A DNA stretch of 64,000 bases, from positions 310,001 through 374,000 of the forward strand of contig JAVKCD010000018.1 of the NCBI GenBank assembly GCA_040222855.1, in the 5' to 3' direction. The position numbers were made by a program, and so were the translations under genes. Shown here in pieces: positions 1 to 9,113 of the stretch. The notes under the pieces were generated by a model. That model searched no databases. It was not told where the DNA came from and saw only the letters and a list, made by a program, of their open reading frames with translations. Source of the stretch: Phycisphaeraceae bacterium (GTDB taxonomy: Bacteria > Planctomycetota > Phycisphaerae > Phycisphaerales > Phycisphaeraceae). How positions within the stretch are numbered: the first letter of the stretch is position 1; each line of letters opens with the position of its first letter.

Positions 1-2918
1 ATGTCGCCTGTAACGGAGAGCTGTCCCTCGCCGCCGTTCTGATTCACACCATTGAAGTTGAACTGCGAGACCTGGGTCTGGAGCGGGGTAACGATGTTCG
101 TGGCCGACACGGTCGCGACATTGCCGATCAGGTCGAGTTCGATATCGAGGTCAAGGATTTCGCCAGCGTTTTCGAAGGTGATGTCGGAGTCGCCCGCGTC
201 GAGGAGGAGTGAAGTCACCGAGCGACCGTTGCTGATGTAGACCCCGCCGGTGGTGGTGACCGCCTCGATCGCTGAAAGGTCGGTGGCAATCGGGTTGGTG
301 GCTGTACCGATGCCGGTCTGGGCGACGATGCGCACGGCCCCGCCTCCGCCGATGTTCAGCAGCGAACCAGACGGGTCGGTCATCACATCCTGACCGGTGG
401 TGAGAACAAGGAGCGTGCCCTCATCGGCGAAAATGTGTCCGAGGCTGATCCGCCAGCTCTCGCTGTCGCCAATATGGAGTTCGGCCGCGTCGATCTGAGT
501 GAGGAGTGAATCGTTGAGATTCAGTCCGCTGCCGGGCAGGATGTTGTTGATCGCGATCTCGGTACCGGCGAAGGGCAGAAGTTCGACGACGCCGGCCGTG
601 ATGGAACTACCGAGCGTTGCCGCGTCCGCTTCCAGCAAGGCGGTGATGTAATCGATGCTGTTGGACTGGATGCGGATCAGGTCGGTCGACTCAGAACCGA
701 TCGAGCCATCGAGAAACAGAGTAAAGCTCCCGGTCGTGAAGTCGATGCTCTCGGCGACCACATCGCCGAAGACCTGAATGAAGTTCTCGGCACTGAGTGA
801 CAGGCTCTGGCCGGCGGCGTCAAGCCCGCCCCCCGGCGTGATGATGATGCTCTCGCCAAGGACACTGGACGGGCCCGTTCCTGTGAGCGTGATGGCGTTG
901 CTGATGGTGATCAGCGGTGCGTTGAAGCTGTGTCGCGTGAGTTCGAGCGAAGCTGCGCTGATACTCTCGTTGACATTGATGAGCTGGGTCGCCTGGACCC
1001 GGAGCGTACCGTCGCCAAGATCGATCGAGGATGGTGTATCGAGGAAGTTGATCTGCTGACCGACCAGCAGCAGGTCGGTGCCCGCAGCGAGCCCCAGCGA
1101 CCCATCGGTGATCGTGCCGACGGTGATGTTCTGATCGAACTGGACTGTTTCCAGAGTACCGGCCCGGACGGCACCCAGAGCATCGAGACCGAAGACAGTC
1201 GAGGGTGATCCGACGGTGGCGTTGTCACCCAAGACCAGGTGACGGGGGGCCTCGTTGTTATCGAAGAGAACGACAAAGCCGTCGCCTGCATCAACCAGGG
1301 CACCGGGCGCGATGTTGTAAGCGTTGGCCCCGAGGACGATTTCAGTTCCGCCAGCGCTCAGGACACCCGCATTGGTCATCGTCAGCGTTGGGGTCTGGAG
1401 ATTGATGGACCCGTTGATGCTGCTGACCGCTTGCCGGACAGTTAGGGTTCCGCCTGCATCGAGCCAGATGTCACTTTCACCGGTCATCATCGCCCTGATA
1501 TCGAGGGCGGTGTCTGAGTTGATGTCGATGACGCCCGAGGAGCTGATCGCCCTGCGGATCGTGGCACCCTCGACGTTCAGCACGACATCACCGGCGGTGA
1601 TGGCTGGCGGCCCGGCGAAATCGCTGAAAGTCAACGTGACCTGGCCGTCAGAGGTGGGGCCTAAGGTGTTGATGCTGCCGACAGGGCTTGGCCCAAGGTT
1701 CTCTCCCTGAGCCGTGAAGTCCCCACCAGCCGTGGTCACGGCCCCGAAGATGGCCACGACGTCGTTTGCGTTGATGACGACATCCCCGCCAGCGACGGTC
1801 AGGGGCTGGCTGAGCTCGAAGTTGGTGGCCGATTCGACCATCAGAGAAGCAGCCTGCGTAGCGGCATCGATCTTGACGCCAGTGCCGGTGGTGTTGGTCT
1901 GCGAAAGCTCCACATGACCGCTGGCGGTGAATGGCGAAGCGATTCTGATCTGGGCTCCAGCGGTGATGCTGGCATCGCCAGTGATGATCCCGGGGGTACC
2001 GACAGTGCTCTGATCGCTCGTGATATCGATGGAACCGTTCCCCGCGCTCGAGATGGTCAAGATGCCGCCTTGGTCTCCATCACGGGCTTCGATCGAGCCG
2101 TTGACCGTGACGAGCCCGGCACCGGCTTCGAGGCTGATGTCCTTGCCCTTGACGGTGCCCTGCTGGCGGATGGCCAAGGCGTAGATGTCACCCGCGCCGA
2201 GGCGGACCTGACCGCCCTGGGCGTCGAGCGTGCCCTCGTTGATGACACCGGCTTCCTCGCCAAGTAGCCCGCTGGCATCGACCTTGGCGGAGACCACCCC
2301 GCCGATGCGCGTGATGTAGACGCTGTCGCCTGCAGCGAGGGTGATCGAACCCTGAGGCGCGATGATGGTGCCGAGGTTCTCGACACGATGACCGAGCAAG
2401 CTGACCGCATCGGCCTGGATCATGCCCTGCTGGTTCACAACGCCGGTGAGCTGGGTAAAGCGATCGGTCCCACTGAGGAAGTCGCCATTGCTCATCGCGC
2501 CGGCGGCGGCGTGCAACTCGGCGACGTTCACCACCGCCTGATTACCGAAGAAGATGCCCGCGGGGTTGAGGATGTACACCCTGCCGTTGCCGAACAGGTT
2601 GCCGTCGATGCGGGTGGGGTCCACGCTGTTGACCCGGTTGAGCACACGCGACTGCGCGTTGGGCTGGATGAACTGCACGGTCTCGTTGGCGGCAATGTTG
2701 AACTGGCTGTAGTTGATGATGCTGTTGTTGCTGGCAGTGATCTGTGTGGTCGTGCCCTGCTGGGAGATCGAGACCTCACCCGCCGCGATGTTCTGGACCT
2801 GAGGCGCAGCGACAGCGGAGGTGGCTGCGGACCCGGCGAGGACCGCCGCAGCCAGGGTCGGAACCCTGCGGGTGACGTAGTGCCAGAGCAATGCTTCAGA
2901 GAGATATGGACGCGCCAT
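1..2918 (-). CDS. TpsA-type exoprotein (filamentous haemagglutinin N-terminal domain), partial
   Basis: The gene is cut by the left edge of the window; about 972 codons are present and the frame is open to base 1. The N-terminus has a long basic signal region that seems to end at AVAAPQ. A two-partner-secretion domain follows, with the family motifs NYSQFNIAANETVQF and LNPAGIFFG (residues about 60-120; the second corresponds to the NPNG element). The rest is repetitive Gly/Ala/Thr/Ser sequence of the kind that forms a beta-helix. Start ATG with AAGGA 8 nt upstream. It begins 23 bp after the stop of the TpsB gene, so the two probably form one operon. Expected role: a large exported surface or secreted protein. 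The C-terminal function is unknown because it lies outside the window. Confidence 0.88.
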   Translation of the reverse strand, partial: MARPYLSEALLWHYVTRRVPTLAAAVLAGSAATSAVAAPQVQNIAAGEVSISQQGTTTQITASNNSIINYSQFNIAANETVQFIQPNAQSRVLNRVNSVDPTRIDGNLFGNGRVYILNPAGIFFGNQAVVNVAELHAAAGAMSNGDFLSGTDRFTQLTGVVNQQGMIQADAVSLLGHRVENLGTIIAPQGSITLAAGDSVYITRIGGVVSAKVDASGLLGEEAGVINEGTLDAQGGQVRLGAGDIYALAIRQQGTVKGKDISLEAGAGLVTVNGSIEARDGDQGGILTISSAGNGSIDITSDQSTVGTPGIITGDASITAGAQIRIASPFTASGHVELSQTNTTGTGVKIDAATQAASLMVESATNFELSQPLTVAGGDVVINANDVVAIFGAVTTAGGDFTAQGENLGPSPVGSINTLGPTSDGQVTLTFSDFAGPPAITAGDVVLNVEGATIRRAISSSGVIDINSDTALDIRAMMTGESDIWLDAGGTLTVRQAVSSINGSINLQTPTLTMTNAGVLSAGGTEIVLGANAYNIAPGALVDAGDGFVVLFDNNEAPRHLVLGDNATVGSPSTVFGLDALGAVRAGTLETVQFDQNITVGTITDGSLGLAAGTDLLLVGQQINFLDTPSSIDLGDGTLRVQATQLINVNESISAASLELTRHSFNAPLITISNAITLTGTGPSSVLGESIIITPGGGLDAAGQSLSLSAENFIQVFGDVVAESIDFTTGSFTLFLDGSIGSESTDLIRIQSNSIDYITALLEADAATLGSSITAGVVELLPFAGTEIAINNILPGSGLNLNDSLLTQIDAAELHIGDSESWRISLGHIFADEGTLLVLTTGQDVMTDPSGSLLNIGGGGAVRIVAQTGIGTATNPIATDLSAIEAVTTTGGVYISNGRSVTSLLLDAGDSDITFENAGEILDLDIELDLIGNVATVSATNIVTPLQTQVSQFNFNGVNQNGGEGQLSVTGD

Positions 2919-2941
2919 GATGCCAGTCCTTCGTGCGGGGG

Positions 2942-4846
2942 CTAGTAGACCAGGCCAGCCTGGATGTGAAAGCGGTTGCTGCCCGCGGTGTACCCGCCAC
3001 CTTCGAGGTCTTTGAGGCCGATGCCCCAGTCAATCCGCACCTGTAAAGTTTGCTTCACAGATATCTCTACGCCAACTCCAGTACCAATTAGCAGCTCATC
3101 ATTCTCAAATCCGAGACGATCCGCGTTATAAGCCTTTCCGGCGTCAAAAAACCCCTTAAATACCAGGTCCCAATCGGGATACCCGTAAACCTGGGGGGCT
3201 GAAACACGAAACGGCTGGCCGATCATGGGAAGCTGGGCAGGCACGGCAGACACGGGAAGAAGGCGTGGGACGTGCAGCCGGTACTCGGCGGACCCAAAGA
3301 TCGCGGTGTCGCCGGTCGCTGCGGATTCCGGATACCCCCGAACCGTATAAAAACCGCCCAAGGTCATCTGCTGCTGGGGAATCAGCCGCTTGTCAAAGGA
3401 GTGCTGGCCTTCAAAACGCAAGGCGATCTCATGGGCCAGCGTGGAGGTCTCGGGGGTGGTTGGGTCTTCCCAGGCCGCACGGTCGAACAGCGGTTCGAGG
3501 TAGAAGCTGAAAAAACCGCTCCAGCGGAGAATCTCGAACTCCGCATCGGCGCCCGCACGCCCGAGGTCGCTGACGTTGTCGGTGGTGGCGGTGGTCGCGT
3601 TCCAGAGCAGGCTGACCTGCCCGAAGAGTGATTCGGTCTGGCGCGCCCGCTGGGCTCGGACGCCGATCTCAGGAAGGATAAAGACCTCCTCACCCTTGAG
3701 TGTTGACACACCCGTGACGTTCTCGGTTTGCAGGTACTGCGGGCTGAGCCCGGCGAAGGCGTCGATGAAAAAGTCACCATCCTGATAGACCTGCCGTGAT
3801 ACCTCGCCAGCGAGAATGACGCTCTCGCCGGAGAAGTTCGAGGCAAGCACACCGACCTCCGAAGCGTCGTACTGGCTGTAGGTCGCCGAGAGCCGGTAAC
3901 GCCAGAGCCCGCCACGCTCAAACGGCGCTTCGTACATCACGCTGCCGGTGTGGCTCTGATCGAACGCCGTGGTCGAGTAGCTCAGCGAGAGCACATCATC
4001 ACGCCCGGTGAGTTGGGTGTTGGTGTACCCAAAGGTCTCGCGCCAGTCGCGGGTCTGAGGCGTTCCGTTGTTGGTGATCTGTGCGTACACCCGCCAGGGC
4101 TTGCTCTCTGAGATGAGGTATTCAAGTTCGACGCCGGGCTCGCCCTCTTCGTCTTCGATCGCGGCGACCGCAACGTCGATCCGTCGGCCGGGCACTCTGT
4201 TGAGTCGGAAAGCGTAATCCTCGATCTGTCGGAGCCAGAGCAGGTCATCGCGGGGTCCTGTTCCGTCCCACGGTCGGACCGGCGCTCGCTCGGGAATCCA
4301 GTCCTGCCGAGGCAGTTGCTCCTGCCGGTTTTCGCCGGAGTCATCGGTTGTGATCGTCAGCGTCGAAGACACCACGCTGGTGTTGACCACCATGGTCAAA
4401 CCGTCATCGCCCGATAGCCGGAGATCCTCGCCAAAGACATCGATCTGCTCGGGATCGGGCGCGACGTAGACGCCAACCAGGCCAATATCGTTGAGCGTCT
4501 GAGCGATCGACCGGCTGATCATGAGGATCGCGGAAGCGTGAAACGATCGCGTGCCCTTCTCGCCGATGGAACCGAGCCGGAAAACTTCCACCGGCCCATC
4601 GGGACGCTCGGCGATATAGCCGGTGTCGGTCGGCGTCAGGCGCACCATCGCGTCCATGACTGGATCAAGCAAGGGGTGTCGGGGGTGGTCTTCGGCGTAA
4701 CGCAACTGAAGCAAGCCAAGCGGAAAAACCGGGCCGTCCGCAGGCGAGGCGGCGACCTTAACCGGATCAGCCGTTACTTCATCCCCTTGCTGAGCGATCG
4801 CAGGAACCGCCAAGCAAAACACGATTAACCCCACCATGAGGCGCAT
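2942..4846 (-). CDS. TpsB-type outer-membrane transporter (FhaC/ShlB-like, Omp85 superfamily)
   Basis: 634 aa. The ATG is preceded by GAAGGG at good spacing and gives a clean signal peptide (MRLMVGLIVFCLAVPAIAQ); an in-frame GTG 21 nt upstream is an alternative. An N-terminal periplasmic part of about 200 residues is consistent with POTRA-type folding. A C-terminal barrel with alternating hydrophobic strands follows. It carries the superfamily tetrad VRGY (in FYTVRGYPES) that tips the pore-lining loop, and it ends in an aromatic residue (GLVY), as outer-membrane barrels do. Family role: recognises the TPS domain of the partner exoprotein in the periplasm and exports it. The TpsA gene follows directly, which supports the assignment. 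Confidence 0.85.
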   Translation of the reverse strand: MRLMVGLIVFCLAVPAIAQQGDEVTADPVKVAASPADGPVFPLGLLQLRYAEDHPRHPLLDPVMDAMVRLTPTDTGYIAERPDGPVEVFRLGSIGEKGTRSFHASAILMISRSIAQTLNDIGLVGVYVAPDPEQIDVFGEDLRLSGDDGLTMVVNTSVVSSTLTITTDDSGENRQEQLPRQDWIPERAPVRPWDGTGPRDDLLWLRQIEDYAFRLNRVPGRRIDVAVAAIEDEEGEPGVELEYLISESKPWRVYAQITNNGTPQTRDWRETFGYTNTQLTGRDDVLSLSYSTTAFDQSHTGSVMYEAPFERGGLWRYRLSATYSQYDASEVGVLASNFSGESVILAGEVSRQVYQDGDFFIDAFAGLSPQYLQTENVTGVSTLKGEEVFILPEIGVRAQRARQTESLFGQVSLLWNATTATTDNVSDLGRAGADAEFEILRWSGFFSFYLEPLFDRAAWEDPTTPETSTLAHEIALRFEGQHSFDKRLIPQQQMTLGGFYTVRGYPESAATGDTAIFGSAEYRLHVPRLLPVSAVPAQLPMIGQPFRVSAPQVYGYPDWDLVFKGFFDAGKAYNADRLGFENDELLIGTGVGVEISVKQTLQVRIDWGIGLKDLEGGGYTAGSNRFHIQAGLVY

Positions 4847-4971
4847 CAACCAGTCCCTTCGATTCACAGCACGCCCCTTGCGGCAGGACCCAAAAACCAA
4901 GCGATTCAGACCCGCGGTGTCGGCCACAACACCGCTAGCCAAACGGGCTTACATCATATCAAGCCTCTGGC

Positions 4972-5799
4972 CTAGCCAACAGATGATCCCGAAAGACCCA
5001 GCAATTTTCGCACGCCAGCGCCACCGCCTGTCTGAACTCGCTTGGCCAACTCTGACTCCGAAGGGAAAACCTCGACGGCCAGCGGGATTTCTGGCAGGTC
5101 GGGGGTGTGCGCAGCGATCTTGGACCAATCAAGAGAGCCTTCTCCCGGCCACTGGTGGTTGTCGAGAGAGCCCCGGTTGTCGTGAACGTGCATGGCAGAG
5201 ATCCCGCCGGACATCATCAGGGTGATCTGCTGACCGGGATCATCCGCCATGTTGGCGTGTCCGGTGTCGAGGATGAGCCCGAACCACTCGCTCTGAACCT
5301 CTTGCAGCACATCAAGCAGGTCACCGGCGTGCCCGCCTAAGGGATAACTCGGCGGGAGATTCTCAAGCAGAAAACGCACGCCAAGATCACGGGCGGAGTC
5401 CTCGAGATCACCCAGAAAGTCGATCAGCCGCTTCTGCCGCTCGAGTGAGCCTGTCACGGTCCCGCCAGCCGAGGGGTGCAGAACCACAAAAGCTCCGCCA
5501 AGGGCCACGACGTACTCAGCGTCCTCCATCGCGACCTGGCGCGTGAGATCGCGGACGGCACGGTGAGGGGAGGAAGGATCGAGGTGCGACCCGAAGCGGC
5601 CGTGCAGCGAATCGATACGCAAGCCAGCGTTCTCGGTTTTGCTACGCAACTCGGAGGCGGGCGGATCGGCCTCTGGATGCCGCTGAACCTGAACCGATCG
5701 ACACCCCATCTCCTGGTAGAGCGGCAATAAACCCTCGCCCGTGAACTCGCTGTAACCAAACGGCACCACCGCGGAAAGGTAAGCGCCTTCCCCGTTCAC
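4972..5799 (-). CDS. Sugar phosphate isomerase/epimerase-type TIM-barrel protein
   Basis: 275 aa, the usual length for the xylose-isomerase-like TIM-barrel family (also called AP endonuclease 2-like). Family signatures are visible: LHGRFGSH and FVVLHPSAGG on early strands, FLLENLPP, LILDTGHANMADDP, MHVHDNRG and GEGSLDW near the C-terminus. Their His, Glu and Asp residues usually bind the metal. No signal peptide, so cytosolic. Its start overlaps the stop of the upstream phosphatase gene by 4 nt (ATGA), which implies translational coupling. The substrate cannot be read from the sequence. An endonuclease IV role is unlikely because the sequence resembles the sugar isomerase branch. Confidence 0.8.
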   Translation of the reverse strand: MNGEGAYLSAVVPFGYSEFTGEGLLPLYQEMGCRSVQVQRHPEADPPASELRSKTENAGLRIDSLHGRFGSHLDPSSPHRAVRDLTRQVAMEDAEYVVALGGAFVVLHPSAGGTVTGSLERQKRLIDFLGDLEDSARDLGVRFLLENLPPSYPLGGHAGDLLDVLQEVQSEWFGLILDTGHANMADDPGQQITLMMSGGISAMHVHDNRGSLDNHQWPGEGSLDWSKIAAHTPDLPEIPLAVEVFPSESELAKRVQTGGGAGVRKLLGLSGSSVG

Positions 5800-7082
5800 G
5801 ACGCCACCTCGCCATCGGCCCGACGCCTCACCAGCAGCACGGTCATGTCGTCGTTCTGCGGAGCCCCTTCGGCATAAGCTGCTACATCCTCGCGGATCGC
5901 AGCGAGCATACCCGGGCAGCCTGTCGAGACCCCGCGTTTGATCGCCGCTTCGGTGCGATCGGTACCGAACTGACGCCCGTTGGTGTGCTGAAACTCGAAG
6001 ACACCATCGCTGATGACCGCCAGAACATCACCCGGCGCCATCTCGATCGCCGAGCGCGCATCCAGTTCGATCTCTTCGAGGATCCCCAGCGGGAACGTCG
6101 TCGCATCGTGCCGGGTGAAGCTCCCGTCAGCCGCGTGGTAGTGGAGAATCGGTGCCTGACCCGGTGCGTGATACCGGACCTCGTGAAGACTCGGGTCCAG
6201 GACCGCAAAAAACGCCGTCACAAACCGGCCATCGGGCAGGTCTTCCATCACCTGAGCATTGATTTCCCGGACCAGTGTGTCCATGTTCGCTTCAAGCCGA
6301 AGCGCGAGGCGGAGCATGCTCCGGACCTGCGTCACGCTGAGCGCCGGCCCGATGCCGTGACCGGTCGCGTCGCCCAGCAGCAGAGCCACCCGCTGGCGCG
6401 GCAGCTCAGCGACATCGTAGACGTCCCCACCGGTCTGCTCTGCGGGCTGACTCCAGCCCAGCAACTCATACCCCTCGGGCTGCGGCACGACCTCCGGGAG
6501 CGTCCCCTTCTGGATCAGGCTGGCGATGTCGAGATCGCGCTCGAGTTTCTGGCGAACCAGCCGGTCCTCGATCAGCATGGCCCGCTGGACCGCCGCAGCG
6601 CACTGCGTCGAGAGCACGCCAGCCAACTCCTCATCCTGAGCCCCAAAGGGACCGCCGGCTTTATTGAGCACCTGGAGGACGCCAACTGGGACATCGCCAT
6701 CGCCGATCAGCGGGACCGTCAGCAGCGTATGGGTCCGGTAGTTGGTCGCCTTATCGATGTCCTGATTGAAGCGCGGGTCGCTGTAGCAGTCCGGGACATT
6801 CACGATCTCCCGCTCCCGAAGCGAAAACCCTGCGATGCCGTGCTCAACCGAGAACCGGATCTCATCGGCTCCCGTGGCGACTCGGGCGTAGAGCTCACGG
6901 GTCGATTCGTCGTACAGGAAGACCGTCGCGCGGTCTGCCCTGAGCACCGCGCAAGCCACGTCCACGACCTTGCGCAGGACGGTATCGAGGTCAATCGGCA
7001 GCAGCAGCTGGCGCGTGACGTCCAGAACCTGCCACAAAGGCGACGCTCGCAGACTCGAATCTGGTGAGTGCCCATCAGCCAT
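5796..7082 (-). CDS. GAF-domain PP2C (SpoIIE/RsbU-type) serine phosphatase
   Basis: 428 aa from ATG 7082; an in-frame upstream extension exists but adds nothing recognisable. Residues about 20-165 form a GAF sensor domain (motif TVPLIGDGDVPVGVLQVLNK). A short linker and a SpoIIE-type PP2C domain follow. The metal-binding acidic residues are in place: GGDVYDV, GDATGHG, SDGVFE and NDDMT. Family role: dephosphorylates an anti-sigma-factor antagonist, so it transmits a signal in a partner-switching stress circuit. No antagonist or anti-sigma gene lies next to it. It overlaps the downstream sugar isomerase gene by 4 nt, an odd pairing that suggests co-expression rather than a shared reaction. Confidence 0.88.
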   Translation of the reverse strand: MADGHSPDSSLRASPLWQVLDVTRQLLLPIDLDTVLRKVVDVACAVLRADRATVFLYDESTRELYARVATGADEIRFSVEHGIAGFSLREREIVNVPDCYSDPRFNQDIDKATNYRTHTLLTVPLIGDGDVPVGVLQVLNKAGGPFGAQDEELAGVLSTQCAAAVQRAMLIEDRLVRQKLERDLDIASLIQKGTLPEVVPQPEGYELLGWSQPAEQTGGDVYDVAELPRQRVALLLGDATGHGIGPALSVTQVRSMLRLALRLEANMDTLVREINAQVMEDLPDGRFVTAFFAVLDPSLHEVRYHAPGQAPILHYHAADGSFTRHDATTFPLGILEEIELDARSAIEMAPGDVLAVISDGVFEFQHTNGRQFGTDRTEAAIKRGVSTGCPGMLAAIREDVAAYAEGAPQNDDMTVLLVRRRADGEVAS

Positions 7083-7150
7083 GGTCACAAGCCATGGTAC
7101 GGCATCGGCCCCAGCCCGTCGCACGAGCGATCAGTTACAATCCCCCCCAA

Positions 7151-7234
7151 GCCGGAGTGGCGGAACTGGCAGACGCAGCGGATTCAAAATCCGCCGGTGG
7201 CAACACCTTGTGGGTTCGAGTCCCACCTCCGGCA
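7151..7234 (+). tRNA. tRNA-Leu (anticodon CAA)
   Basis: An 84-nt class II tRNA with a long variable arm. The acceptor stem GCCGGAG (7151-7157) pairs with CTCCGGC (7227-7233), with discriminator A at 7234. The anticodon stem GCGGA/TCCGC encloses the loop TTCAAAA, with anticodon CAA at 7185-7187. The T-arm carries GGTTCGAGTCC. CCA is not encoded; ATTC follows the discriminator. It reads UUG leucine codons. lpxB begins 42 bp downstream on the same strand. Confidence 0.97.
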
Positions 7235-7276
7235 TTCAGTTCCCTCCCTGCCCGACGCCGGGCCACCAGGAACAGC

Positions 7277-8446
7277 ATGCCTGGATCGCCTGTCATCCTC
7301 CTGACCGCCTTCGAGCCCTCCGGCGACGTTCTGGGTGCGAGCCTCGTCAAAGCCCTGCGCCAACGGCATCCCGATGCTCGCTGCCTGGCCTATGGCGGCC
7401 CGCGACTTGCCGCCGCCGGTGCCGAGATCGTCGAGCAGACCACCGACGACCCGGCGATGCTCCTCGATGCCGCTCGGAAAGTGGTCGATCACTCCCGGCG
7501 GCTCCAGCGGATCAAGGCGTTCCTCGAAGCCAATCATGTCGATGCGGTCATCCCGATCGACTCGCCCGCAGCGAACTGGTCGGTCTGCCAGGCAACCCGA
7601 AAAATCCGACCCGAGGCAAAGATTATCCATCTGGTCGCGCCTCAACTCTGGGCCTGGGGACGCTGGCGGATCCGCAAACTCCGACGACTGACGGATCGAG
7701 TGCTCTGCCTGTTGCCCTTCGAGCCCGACTGGTTCCAGGCGCGTGGCGTGCCCGCGACGTATGTCGGCCACCCGCTCTTTGATCGCCTCAGAGACCGAGA
7801 ACCCGAATCGAACCCGCTGCCCGCTCTGAGTGATCGCGTGGGCAAGCGGCTCGCGCTGCTACCCGGATCACGCTCCTCAGAGGTCATTTTCAACTGGCCG
7901 ACCATGGCACGCGTCGCCTCGATGCTTCGTGAGCGTCATCCTGACCTGATCGTCGCGATCCCGGCCAGCGACGAACGGCGTGCCGAGCAGATCCGCCAAC
8001 ACCCGGCGACCGCAGAACTCACTGGCCAGTCCGAGATCCTGCTGGATGCCACCCCCGAAGTGCTCGATTGGGCCGACGCCGCCCTCGTGGTCTCCGGCAC
8101 CGCCACGCTGGAAGCACTCGGCCACAACACGCCAACGGTCGTGCTCTACAACGTCCGTTATCTGACTTGGCTGATCCTCGGGCGGACCATGATGAACACG
8201 AGAACCTATGCCTTACCCAACCTGATCTCCGAGTGGATCGGGGAGGGCCGGGTCGTCACCGAGTTCATCCCACACTTCGGTAAACCAGAGCCAGTCGCCG
8301 ACGCCGTGGACCGGCTTCTATCAGACCCCCAGGCCGTTGCCCAACAACGCTCGCTCTACGCCAAGACCCAAAACGCCTTCGGCGACCAGCGCTTCCGCGA
8401 TCTCGCCGCCGACGCCGTGCTCGAAACCCTCGCTGAACAAGCCTGA
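7277..8446 (+). CDS. lpxB: Lipid-A-disaccharide synthase
   Basis: 389 aa from ATG 7277, the normal LpxB length; the frame extends upstream through the tRNA but that part is not coding. LpxB joins UDP-2,3-diacylglucosamine to lipid X, the disaccharide-forming step of lipid A synthesis on the inner membrane. Diagnostic stretches: AFEPSGDVLGASL near the start (family SGExSGD-like), YGGPRLAAAG, APQLWAWGRWR, FEPDWFQARGVPATYVGHPL, LLPGSRSSEV, and ALVVSGTATLEAL with a late NLISEW. It shows that the cell makes lipid A and so has an LPS-type outer membrane. It sits alone behind tRNA-Leu rather than in an lpx cluster. Confidence 0.93.
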   Translation: MPGSPVILLTAFEPSGDVLGASLVKALRQRHPDARCLAYGGPRLAAAGAEIVEQTTDDPAMLLDAARKVVDHSRRLQRIKAFLEANHVDAVIPIDSPAANWSVCQATRKIRPEAKIIHLVAPQLWAWGRWRIRKLRRLTDRVLCLLPFEPDWFQARGVPATYVGHPLFDRLRDREPESNPLPALSDRVGKRLALLPGSRSSEVIFNWPTMARVASMLRERHPDLIVAIPASDERRAEQIRQHPATAELTGQSEILLDATPEVLDWADAALVVSGTATLEALGHNTPTVVLYNVRYLTWLILGRTMMNTRTYALPNLISEWIGEGRVVTEFIPHFGKPEPVADAVDRLLSDPQAVAQQRSLYAKTQNAFGDQRFRDLAADAVLETLAEQA

Positions 8447-8483
8447 AGCGGGTTTTCTGCCCTCCCCATCACCACAATGCGCG

Positions 8484-8511
8484 CAAAAAAAGGCGGCCTC
8501 GAAAGGCCGCC
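8484..8511 (-). terminator. Rho-independent terminator of the histone-like gene
   Basis: A perfect 8-bp stem GGCGGCCT/AGGCCGCC with a 4-nt loop. On the minus strand it is followed by a run of seven to eight T. It lies 78 bp past the stop of the lysine-rich gene. It may also stop lpxB from the other side, although the plus strand has no T-run. Confidence 0.8.
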
Positions 8512-8588
8512 GGGCATCGTCTGATGAGTCTATCTGTGCATTATCTCCTCGCCGGAACGAGGGTGACCAGGCAGATTCTCGGGCGTAA

Positions 8589-8945
8589 TCAGAGGATCGG
8601 GGCGACGGGAGCCGACGCGGATCGACGCCGAGCCTTCTTCTTGGTGGTCCGCTTCTTAGCGACCTTCTTCTTGGCCTTCTTCTTAGCGACCTTCTTCTTA
8701 GCCTTCTTCTTGGCTACCTTCTTCTTCGCGGTCTTCTTCTTGGCTACTTTCTTACGGGCGACTTTCTTCTTGGCCTTCTTCTTAGCAGTCCGCTTCTTCG
8801 CGGTCTTCTTCTTGGCGACCTTCTTCTTAGCTGCCCGCTTCTTGGTGGTCCGCTTCTTCGCGGCCTTCTTCACGACGCGCTTCGTAACCTTCTTTTTCGT
8901 GACCTTTTTCTTGGCCTTCTTTTTCGCTGCCTTTTTCTTCGCCAT
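8589..8945 (-). CDS. Lysine/alanine-rich histone H1-like DNA-binding protein
   Basis: 118 aa starting MAKKKAAKKKAKKK. The ATG has GAAAGGAAA upstream; the in-frame extension before it is not needed. Nearly the whole protein is repeats of the type KKxAKKK and VAKKKTAKK, with a short non-repetitive tail ending RSASAPVAPIL. The composition matches bacterial histone H1-like proteins (Hc1/Hc2, AlgP tails), which bind DNA non-specifically and compact the nucleoid. No folded domain is visible. Length and repeat number probably vary between strains because the DNA is a near-perfect short repeat. A role in nucleoid compaction is family-based inference. Confidence 0.75.
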   Translation of the reverse strand: MAKKKAAKKKAKKKVTKKKVTKRVVKKAAKKRTTKKRAAKKKVAKKKTAKKRTAKKKAKKKVARKKVAKKKTAKKKVAKKKAKKKVAKKKAKKKVAKKRTTKKKARRRSASAPVAPIL

Positions 8946-9113
8946 GGCTGATTTCCTTTCGTGCGGCTTCAAGACGATGCCGTTGCCAGTTCTTTCGTTC
9001 ACACCCACGCGGTGCGAACACGCTTCAAACATCGGCCGCGATCACACAAACGCTTGAGCAATCCGTGTCGCGGCATGAAAAAAAATGATCAATCGTCCTC
9101 TCGATGAGCTGCA

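Noticed and set aside
7064-7276. N-terminal extension of LpxB
   Set aside because: These codons are the tRNA-Leu gene and its flanks; ATG 7277 gives the normal family length.
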